From Caulobacter sp. 602-2 (lineage in GTDB: Bacteria; Pseudomonadota; Alphaproteobacteria; Caulobacterales; Caulobacteraceae): a stretch of DNA of 64,000 bases. The notes below the pieces were generated by a model. The model worked only from the letters and a program-made list of their open reading frames with translations, made no database searches and was not told where the DNA came from. Positions 1 to 6,873 of the stretch are shown here, piece by piece (within the stretch, counting starts at the first letter, position 1; each line of letters starts with the position of its first letter). The stretch spans positions 234,452 to 298,451 of the forward strand of contig NZ_JAAKGT010000006.1 of the NCBI RefSeq assembly GCF_011043625.1, written 5' to 3'. The position numbers were made by a program, and so were the translations under genes.

Positions 1-474
1 GGCGGCATCCGCAACGTCTTCGTGAGCGACTGCCAGATGGACAGTCCTGATCTGACCCGCGCCCTGGTGATCAAGACCAACAGCTATCGAGGCGGGGTGG
101 TGCGCGATATCCACCTCGATCGTCTCTCGGTAGGCGTCATCGACAAGGCCTTCATCCAGGTGTGGATGCACTACGAAGAGGGCGATGGCGGGCCGTTCAC
201 GCCGGTCATCGAGTCGGTCTCGGTGTCCAACTGCCGGGTCGAGCGGACCGAGCGCGTGCTGGTCGTTCGCGGGCTTCCGCGCAGCCCCATTCGAGGCTTG
301 GCGCTCAGGAACATCGTCGTGAAGTCCGAGGAGGCGCGCTCGGTGGTGGTCGATGCGGCGGATGTTGTCGTCGACGGTGTGGTTGTCGAGGGGCGAGCGT
401 GGAGCGGTTCGGACCTGGTCGGCTTCGCCAGTCTTGATGGGGTGACTTGCGACAAATGGGCGGTCTGTCGCTAA
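1..474 (+). CDS. Glycoside hydrolase family 28 (polygalacturonase-like), C-terminal part
   Basis: The 3' end of a gene entering from the left edge; 157 residues are visible, open from base 1 to the TAA at 472-474. The sequence has the short beta-strand turns of a right-handed parallel beta-helix (repeated IRN-VFVSDC, IHLDRLSVG, VSVSNCRVE, LALRNIVVK patterns), and the stretch around SDCQMDSPDLTRALVIKTN matches the C-terminal coils of GH28 polygalacturonases, where an R-x-I-K segment lies near the active site. GH28 enzymes hydrolyse alpha-1,4-galacturonosyl links in pectin or rhamnogalacturonan. The catalytic Asp residues would lie upstream, outside the window. The following receptor and CE12 esterase support a pectin role. 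Family assignment is fairly sure; exact substrate is not. Confidence 0.8.
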   Translation, partial: GGIRNVFVSDCQMDSPDLTRALVIKTNSYRGGVVRDIHLDRLSVGVIDKAFIQVWMHYEEGDGGPFTPVIESVSVSNCRVERTERVLVVRGLPRSPIRGLALRNIVVKSEEARSVVVDAADVVVDGVVVEGRAWSGSDLVGFASLDGVTCDKWAVCR

Positions 475-774
475 AGCGGTCGCCAAATTGGTAAGGCCAA
501 ATTGAAGTTTGGTAAGTGGCGGTAAAGTCACAAATATGGCGAAAATAGCCGATTGTTGCGTTGCTGTTGCAGTGAGTCGCTGGTAAAATCTGTCTGACCA
601 ATTGAGAGTATTGGTCCGGCCGTTGAGCCGGGGAGGGAACTCATGTCGAAGGCTTCAGGCGCGCGGCCTCTTCGCCGCGTGATCGCGGGCGCACGCGCGT
701 TCGCACCCACCGGCTAGCGCCGGTGACGCCCCGCGTGGGCGCGAGAGATCCAGACAAAAACGAGGGAGGAATAC
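475..774 (+). promoter_or_regulatory. Control region ahead of the pectin-type receptor
   Basis: A 300-base gap, AT-richer than its surroundings, with several TTGG/CCAA dyads. AAATTGGT-AAGG-CCAAATT lies at 485-503, CCAAA-N6-TTTGG at 497-512, and GACCAAT-N7-ATTGGTC at 596-616. The first resembles the TTGGTATACCAA-type operators of GntR-family hexuronate regulators (ExuR/UxuR), which would fit a galacturonate-responsive locus. Which regulator binds is inference; none is encoded nearby. The right part holds a short leader ORF (643-717) and a hairpin. Confidence 0.45.
643..717 (+). other. Possible 24-codon leader ORF with stop codon in a hairpin loop
   Basis: ATG at 643 follows a purine-rich ribosome-binding sequence (GGGAGGGAA, 631-639) and opens a 24-codon frame ending in TAG at 715-717. 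The product is basic and Ala/Arg-rich and resembles no family. A perfect 7-bp stem, CACCGGC (708-714) and GCCGGTG (719-725), has the loop TAGC, so the stop codon sits in the loop. A ribosome ending there would melt the hairpin, an arrangement that could couple leader translation to expression of the receptor starting at 775. A chance short ORF is the alternative. Confidence 0.3.
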
Positions 775-3700
775 ATGGAGCGCCTCAGCGCGCGCGGCCG
801 TGCGGCCGCTGCTGTCTCAATCATAGCGCTCAGCGCGGCCCTGGCCGCTGCGAGTGGAGCGCAAGCTCAGTCCAAAGCCGAAGTCGCGCCCGCCCAGCCG
901 TCCTCACGCGAGGAGCCGACCCAGGTCGAAGCCATCGTCGTCGGCGCGCGCGCCTCGCAGCAGTCGTCCATCCAGCGCAAGAAGCGCAGCGCCACGGCTC
1001 AGGACTCGATCGTCGCCGACGACGTCGGCTCGTTCCCCGACAGCAACGTCAACGAGGCGATGTCGCGCGTGGCTGGGGTGGCGATCGAGCGTAACGGCTT
1101 CGGCGAAGGCGAGGGCGTGTCGATCCGCGGCAATGGACCGGACCTGACGCGGATCGAACTCGACGGCATGGGCGTGGCCGCTTCGGGCTACGCTATCGCG
1201 GTCGGCAACAGCGATGGTGGTCGCGGCGCCGACCTGCGCGAATTCCCTGCCGAAATGATCAAGAGCCTGGACGTCATCAAGGGCCAGACGGCCGATATGA
1301 CGCCCGGCGGCCTTGGGGCGACTGTGCAGATCCAGACGCGTACCGGTCTCGATTTCAAGAAGCCCTACCTGCAGATCCGCGGCGCTGCCGCCGGCAATTC
1401 GTTGTCGCGCAAAGCCTCTCCGGAGCTTGGCTTGGTGGCCTCCCGCAAGTTCTTCGACAATCGCCTGGGGGTGATCGCCAACGTCAGCTACAGCAAGCGG
1501 CTGAACGACAGCCACTCGCTCAACAGCGGCGGGTCGAGCAACGCCCAGGGCTATCTGCGCTTCGCTGACTTCGACAACTCGCCAGAAAAGACCTTCACCT
1601 ACAATCCCGCCGCGGCCAACGGCGTCGGCGCTGATCAGCCGATCAATTCCTGGGCCCTGGCCAATGGGTCGGGATCGTGGAACGCGCCGACCCCAATCGA
1701 TGTCTACACCAAGTCCGCGGCCGCCCAGACCAAGGCCGAGTGCCTCAGCGCCTTTCCGCTGCTGACCTCGTCGCAGCTGTCTTCGATCGCCGGCGGCAGC
1801 AATGGGGCCAATCGCCAGGCCGCCCAGGCCGCCCAGATCAATGCGCAGATCAGCTGCCTCAACCAGTGGAACGACTATGCCCCCAACCTGGTGCGCGACC
1901 AGAACTGGTCACAGTACGAAGATCGCATCTCGTGGGATCTTCGCTTCGACTATAGGGTCAACGACGACCTGACCATCTTCGCCAAGTACCAGGTGGCCAA
2001 CCGCAATCAGGTCGAGAACAACCGCCAGCGCACCCGCGGCGGGGTCGATGTGATCACGGGGGCCTCGTCGGGTTACACCGCAACCTCGCTGGTGACCAAC
2101 ACCGCCTACGCCCCTGGCACGCCCAACATTCTCTCGGCCCTCAGCAACGGCGGATACTACATCTACAACACCGGCCAGCCGGCCGGGGTCTCGACGATCG
2201 ACACAACGCCGGGCTCGGGCGTGTCGAACAACGCCTTTCCGATCTATGGCGTGGCGGCCAACATCGTGCCGGGTTCGGTCGTCGTCGACGGCAACCATCA
2301 CCTGACGTCGTTCGACATCACCAACGCCGCGGTCGGCATCGATCACATTCAGAACGAGCAGATCTGGGACACCAACTACTTCACCTACGGCGCCGATTAC
2401 GATCACGGTCCATTGAAGATGGAGCTGCGCGGCGGTCGCAGCAACGCGACCTACTCGCGCTACGACATCCGTCTGTCGCGTAGCTACACCTACGGCAACG
2501 CCACCATGCGCGTCCTCGACAACGGTGTTTGGACGATCGACACCCCGTCGAGCTACGACGAAACCAACATGGCCAACTTCGTGCAGATGTTGGCCCCGAC
2601 AGCCAACGGCCAGCCTTCGTACAGCAGCCTTCGGCGCTTGACCTGGAATCCGCGCCAGGTCGAGAGCTCGGAAGACCAGCTGAAGTTCGACATCACCTAC
2701 AAACCCGACATCCCGTTCTTCACCCGCTTCAAGGTGGGCGTGCTCTACCGCGGCGCCGACGCCAACTCCTGGGGCGGCGGCGGCTACTCGCCCTCGGCAG
2801 GTGTCTATGTGCCGACCCTGACGCTGCGCAGTGATGTCCGAGCCTGCGAGAACGTCGCCACGACGACGGCCGCCAACGCCTGCGTCTACGGCTACGTGCC
2901 CAACCCGACGACCGGCACCGGCTTCCTGTACGGCGTCGAGACCGTCACCCGCGAACAGCTGGTCAGCATTTTCCAGAACTCCCTTGAGGAACTCGAAGGC
3001 CCATTCATGCAGGGCTATGATGGGACCTCGGGGCTGGAGCTATGGGACAGCATCGACGTCAAAAAGGCGTTCTCGCAGCTGGCTAGCGCCGCCAACTACA
3101 ATTTCGACTGCCTGAAGGAATGCACGGGCAGCGATGGCAAGGTCTACAAACAGCCCTATAACCAAACCGAAGAGACCCACAAATCCTGGTACTGGATGGC
3201 TGAGTTCAGCCAACAGCTGCCGTTCGGCATGGAGCTGCAAGGCAACCTCGGCAGCCGGATGTTCAAGACCGAAGTGGCCGGCTCGGGCTATGTGAAGCTC
3301 AACTACACCGTCAAGACCGCCGCCTATGATCCGCTCAATCCGAGCGCGGCGGCCGGCATCACCACCACCTCGGTGACCAAGCCTGTGACCATCAACAAGA
3401 GCTACACGGGCTGGCTGCCGTCCTACAACGCCGCGCTCTGGCCTCTGCCCGACAAGGTGGCGCTGCGCTATTCGTGGGCCAAGACCGTCGCGCCGCCGCC
3501 GATGAACCGCCTGTGGCCGGGCGGCGAATGCACCTACGACGAGCGCAAGCTCGACGGAACCGACACCGACGGCTCCTATCAGGACATGACCTGCGGCACG
3601 TTCGGCAACGCCGACCTGAAGCCGTATCAGGCCACCAAGAACAACACCTCGATCGAGTGGTATCCCAACAAGGACACCTCGATCAGCCTGGCCTACTTCC

Positions 3701-4413
3701 GACAGAAGGTTCGCGTCGGCGCGCCGATCTCGGTGCCGGTCAAGAACCTCAAGGTGTTCGAAGGCAGCGACGAGACCGTTCCGGGCACCGACAAGAGGCT
3801 GTCCGATTACGAGTTCGGCCTGACTACCTACGCCAACGGCCCGGGCTATGTGCAGTCCGGCTGGGAGTTCTCGGCCCGCACGGCCTTCACCTTCCTGCCC
3901 TGGCGTCTGAACAAGACCGGCATGGACTTCAACGTCTCGACCACGAAGTCCAGCGACTCTGTCGCCTACATGGACCCGCTGACGGCGGACGGGCTGTCGC
4001 CGACCAATCAGGCCAAGTACTTCCTCAACGCCGTGCTCTGGTACGATGATGGGAAGACCAAAGCCCGCCTGGCCTTCCAGGCCCGGGACCGGACCCTGAC
4101 CTGCATCTCGCCCTGCGGCAACACCAGCGAGTCGCCCGTCAGCAACGCGCCCAACACCAACCGCAACAACTACGTCCGCTTCCCCTACAATCCGAGCGAA
4201 CCCTACTATTCGGAAAAATACGAGTATCTGGACGCCAAGATCTCGCGGAAGCTCAATCGCAACCTCGAGGTCTATCTGGAAGCCCGCAATATCCTGAACG
4301 CCGCCAAGCTGCGCGTCGGGTCGGACGATCGCGGCTTCGAATCCAGCCCCAATCCGTGGACCGTGCAGTACGGCGGTTCGCGGATGTCCGTGGGCTTTAC
4401 CTACAAGAACTGA
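775..4413 (+). CDS. TonB-dependent receptor, long Xanthomonas/Caulobacter type
   Basis: A 1212-residue outer-membrane receptor that would import a ligand using TonB-ExbBD energy. The start is preceded by GAGGGAGGA at 763-771. Residues 1-32 form a signal peptide ending GAQAQ. A TonB-box-like stretch (VEAIVVGA) lies near residue 51. The plug runs roughly 60-200, with the motifs SFPDSNVNEAMSRVAGV, VSIRGNGPDLTRIELDGM and a GGLGATVQI segment. The rest is a beta-barrel with large loops containing cysteines, ending in an aromatic-rich strand (MSVGFTYKN). The length and plug fit the TIGR01782-type receptors, many of which take up plant oligosaccharides. Flanking GH28 and CE12 genes suggest pectin fragments as ligand (inference). 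There is no STN domain, so it probably does not signal through FecIR. Confidence 0.93.
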   Translation: MERLSARGRAAAAVSIIALSAALAAASGAQAQSKAEVAPAQPSSREEPTQVEAIVVGARASQQSSIQRKKRSATAQDSIVADDVGSFPDSNVNEAMSRVAGVAIERNGFGEGEGVSIRGNGPDLTRIELDGMGVAASGYAIAVGNSDGGRGADLREFPAEMIKSLDVIKGQTADMTPGGLGATVQIQTRTGLDFKKPYLQIRGAAAGNSLSRKASPELGLVASRKFFDNRLGVIANVSYSKRLNDSHSLNSGGSSNAQGYLRFADFDNSPEKTFTYNPAAANGVGADQPINSWALANGSGSWNAPTPIDVYTKSAAAQTKAECLSAFPLLTSSQLSSIAGGSNGANRQAAQAAQINAQISCLNQWNDYAPNLVRDQNWSQYEDRISWDLRFDYRVNDDLTIFAKYQVANRNQVENNRQRTRGGVDVITGASSGYTATSLVTNTAYAPGTPNILSALSNGGYYIYNTGQPAGVSTIDTTPGSGVSNNAFPIYGVAANIVPGSVVVDGNHHLTSFDITNAAVGIDHIQNEQIWDTNYFTYGADYDHGPLKMELRGGRSNATYSRYDIRLSRSYTYGNATMRVLDNGVWTIDTPSSYDETNMANFVQMLAPTANGQPSYSSLRRLTWNPRQVESSEDQLKFDITYKPDIPFFTRFKVGVLYRGADANSWGGGGYSPSAGVYVPTLTLRSDVRACENVATTTAANACVYGYVPNPTTGTGFLYGVETVTREQLVSIFQNSLEELEGPFMQGYDGTSGLELWDSIDVKKAFSQLASAANYNFDCLKECTGSDGKVYKQPYNQTEETHKSWYWMAEFSQQLPFGMELQGNLGSRMFKTEVAGSGYVKLNYTVKTAAYDPLNPSAAAGITTTSVTKPVTINKSYTGWLPSYNAALWPLPDKVALRYSWAKTVAPPPMNRLWPGGECTYDERKLDGTDTDGSYQDMTCGTFGNADLKPYQATKNNTSIEWYPNKDTSISLAYFRQKVRVGAPISVPVKNLKVFEGSDETVPGTDKRLSDYEFGLTTYANGPGYVQSGWEFSARTAFTFLPWRLNKTGMDFNVSTTKSSDSVAYMDPLTADGLSPTNQAKYFLNAVLWYDDGKTKARLAFQARDRTLTCISPCGNTSESPVSNAPNTNRNNYVRFPYNPSEPYYSEKYEYLDAKISRKLNRNLEVYLEARNILNAAKLRVGSDDRGFESSPNPWTVQYGGSRMSVGFTYKN

Positions 4414-4485
4414 TCTGGCGGGCGGCTCCACGGAGCCGCCCAAACTGCATCTGACCGCGTCTGCGCATGGCGGCAAAGGAGAACC

Positions 4486-5397
4486 ATGTCCTCTACCGGC
4501 TTGGCGCGGCGTCGCCGATCGAGCCTGATGGCTCGCCCCCTCCTGATCACTGCTCTGCTCCTCGGTCCGCAGGCCGCCTTCGCCCAGGCCGCAGCCGCGG
4601 GCGAGGCCGCAGTGGAGAGCGCAGAGCCAGCGCGCGCCAAGCCATCCAAGATTGTACTGGTTGGCGACAGCACGACGGCGGTGTCCAGCGGTTGGGGGCC
4701 GAGCTTCTGCGGCCGCCGCGTTATGGCGCAGATCTCGTGCCTTAACCTGGCCCGCGGAGGGCGGAGCACCAGCAGCTATCGCAAGGAGGGCTACTGGCAG
4801 CTGGCGCTCAACGAACTGGCGACCCAAGGCTATGGCCGCGCCTATGTCTTGATCCAGTTCGGTCATAACGACCAACCGGGCAAGCCGGGGCGATCCACGG
4901 ACCTTGCGACGGAGTTTCCCGCCAATCTTCGGCGCTATGTCGAAGAGGCTCGAGCGATCGGCGCGGCGCCCGTCCTGGTGACGCCTTTGACCCGAAGGCA
5001 GTTCGTAGGCGGTCGGCTGGACAACAGCCTGGAACCTTGGGCGCAGGCGATCCGCGACGTCGCGCGCGAAACGGGCGCGCCGCTGATCGACCTCAACCGG
5101 GCGAGCGCCGAGGCGGTGGCCAAGCTCGGGCCGGTGGAATCCATGCGCTTTGCTCAGCGCGCGCCGTCGGAGGCAGCCGTCGCCGTCGCACGGTCGGGCG
5201 ACACGATCGCCAGCGAGCCGCCGCCCAAGGCGACGGTCGCATCGCCCGGGCGTCCGGCCGATGGTCCGCAGGGGCGGGTCAGCATCGTCTACGACCACAC
5301 TCACCTGGGCCCCGAGGGCGCCGACTACTTCTCCGCGATGGTGTCGGATCTCCTGGCGCGCGCAGTCCCTGAACTGCGCCGATCGCTGCTGCCATGA
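4486..5397 (+). CDS. SGNH/GDSL esterase, rhamnogalacturonan acetylesterase-like (CE12)
   Basis: A 303-residue exported esterase. The start is set by AAAGGAG just upstream of ATG 4486. The signal peptide ends near residue 34 (AAFAQ). SGNH blocks: GDST with nucleophile Ser62, a GGRST block with Gly92, GHND with Asn128, and D270-x-x-H273 (DHTHLG) completing the triad. CE12 enzymes remove acetyl groups from rhamnogalacturonan or other sugars, opening pectin to glycosidases. The gene follows the receptor by 72 bases and probably shares its transcript. Unusual: a low-complexity Ala/Pro/Ser-rich insert of about 40 residues just before the Asp-His motif. Exact substrate specificity cannot be read from the sequence. 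Confidence 0.88.
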   Translation: MSSTGLARRRRSSLMARPLLITALLLGPQAAFAQAAAAGEAAVESAEPARAKPSKIVLVGDSTTAVSSGWGPSFCGRRVMAQISCLNLARGGRSTSSYRKEGYWQLALNELATQGYGRAYVLIQFGHNDQPGKPGRSTDLATEFPANLRRYVEEARAIGAAPVLVTPLTRRQFVGGRLDNSLEPWAQAIRDVARETGAPLIDLNRASAEAVAKLGPVESMRFAQRAPSEAAVAVARSGDTIASEPPPKATVASPGRPADGPQGRVSIVYDHTHLGPEGADYFSAMVSDLLARAVPELRRSLLP

Positions 5398-5503
5398 CCG
5401 GTCGTATGAGCGCCGGATCGGCCATCCGCGGCCCGCTCCACACCCTCAAACCTCGTGACGGCGATGGCACGATGGTGTGCGGCTGAGCTGACTCGCGTGC
5501 TGG

Positions 5504-5818
5504 TCAAGCTGTTGGTGTGGGCGCGCTGGAGCGGCGCCCTAGGAATGGAGGGCGTTCAGAAATCGATCGCTCAAGGCGTTGCATTTCGGCGCGCACCGAC
5601 GGATCGGCGCGGTGGAGGCTGACCGCCACGGCGCCTATCAATTCGAGGTCCGGATTTGCCAGACGTCGCTGCTGGTCGGTGAGCCGTTGCAGGTAACGCG
5701 TGTCGGCCTTGGCGGGGTAGTCGGCGATAGCTTGATCGACTTCAATCGCCATAGCCGAAAGCCTGGCTACGATACTGGTCGCTCGGGCGGCCCGAAGAGC
5801 AGTCGAAAGATCAAGCAT
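5504..5818 (-). CDS. Small hypothetical protein, helical
   Basis: A 104-residue frame on the minus strand, running the same way as the LOG-family gene 180 bases upstream. Composition is protein-like: an amphipathic N-terminal helix (LSTALRAARATSIVARLSAM), an acidic/aromatic middle and a basic tail. It resembles no family I can name and has no signal peptide, membrane span or cysteine. No strong ribosome-binding site is visible before ATG 5818. The overlapping plus-strand frame is less protein-like. It could be a real small cytoplasmic protein or a chance frame. Confidence 0.4.
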   Translation of the reverse strand: MLDLSTALRAARATSIVARLSAMAIEVDQAIADYPAKADTRYLQRLTDQQRRLANPDLELIGAVAVSLHRADPSVRAEMQRLERSISERPPFLGRRSSAPTPTA

Positions 5819-5998
5819 GGCCGCTGGGTAACAAATTGTCCTTACGGTCTCATTTTCAAAGATGACCTAGCTGTGGGTGAAGCTGCAATCTGCATGCTTC
5901 TGCTTCCGCCGAGCTGCCGGAAGTCGATCGGTGCTAGCGAGGATGGGGTTCTCTCCGCCTAGTCTCGGTTGGATGGGCATCGCGGAAGGGGCTTGGGC

Positions 5999-6751
5999 CT
6001 AGGCTTCGCTCGCCGGATCAGAAGCTGCGGAGCGGTGCCAGATCGGTTCGGCCGTCGCGGCATAGTACGACTGAACGGCGTCCCAGGCCTCTTCGGCCGA
6101 CGATACGAAACGGATCAGGTTCAGGTCGCGCCTGTCGATCATGCCGCGTTCGACCAGCGTCTCCCAGCCCACGGCGTTTCGCCAGAAGTTGGCGTCAAAG
6201 AGGACGATCGGAATGATCGGGATCCGGCCGGTCTGGATCAGCGTCAGGACCTCAAACAGCTCGTCGAGCGTGCCAAAGCCGCCGGGGAAAACCGCGATCG
6301 CCCTCGCTCGAAGGACGAAGTGGAGCTTGCGGAGCGGAAAGTTCTCGAACTGGAAGGTCAGCTCCGGCGTGACGAACGGATTGGGACCATCCTCCCAGGG
6401 GACTGCGACGCCTAGGCCGATCGAGGCGCTGCCGACGTCGGCGGCGCCCCGGTTGGCCGCTTCCATGATCGATGGTCCAGCGCCCGAGCAGACGACGAAC
6501 TGGCGTCGCCCGTCCTCGTCCGGCGGCGATGCGCTGGCAAGGCGTGCTAGCGCCCGGGCCTCTTCGTACGGGGAGCGCCGATCCTTCACGATCAAAAGGC
6601 TATCGATCGGCGGGGTTCTCGCCGAGCCGAAGATCACGAACGTCGAGGCGACCCTGGCGTTGTCGAGCAGGATTTCCGGCGCCAGCAGTTCGCGCTGGAA
6701 CAGAGCGTCTCGCTCGTCCGAGATCGAGCGTTCTTCCGGCGTGGTCAACAT
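5999..6751 (-). CDS. LOG-family Rossmann-fold protein (TIGR00730-like)
   Basis: A 250-residue cytoplasmic protein. The family motif PGGFGTLDE lies at residues 156-164, and an earlier glycine-rich block SGAGPSIMEAANRGA at about 89-103. These are the nucleotide-binding and catalytic loops of LOG proteins, which release the base from nucleoside 5'-monophosphates; in plants and some bacteria this yields active cytokinin, and many family members were mislabelled lysine decarboxylase. At 250 residues, with an N-terminal extension of about 35 before the first beta strand, it is of the longer type. It ends the minus-strand cluster after the receptor gene, with 122 bases between them. The physiological substrate is unknown. 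Confidence 0.87.
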   Translation of the reverse strand: MLTTPEERSISDERDALFQRELLAPEILLDNARVASTFVIFGSARTPPIDSLLIVKDRRSPYEEARALARLASASPPDEDGRRQFVVCSGAGPSIMEAANRGAADVGSASIGLGVAVPWEDGPNPFVTPELTFQFENFPLRKLHFVLRARAIAVFPGGFGTLDELFEVLTLIQTGRIPIIPIVLFDANFWRNAVGWETLVERGMIDRRDLNLIRFVSSAEEAWDAVQSYYAATAEPIWHRSAASDPASEA

Positions 6752-6873
6752 GGTGCGGCTCTCAGGAAAATGCCCCCGGCGCGACTGCGCCGAGGGCTTG
6801 GTCGATGGCGCGGCGCTCCGATCCCGCTCTAGGTGCGGGATCGAATACGACGCCAGGCAGCTGGCGGAGTGGA

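Noticed and set aside
3040..5304. A 754-codon minus-strand frame opposite the pectin receptor and esterase
   Set aside because: Antisense to two well-supported genes and lacking any recognisable domain.
5999..6751. Lysine decarboxylase as the function of the LOG-family gene
   Set aside because: The PGGFGTLDE motif belongs to the LOG phosphoribohydrolase family; the decarboxylase label is a historic misannotation.
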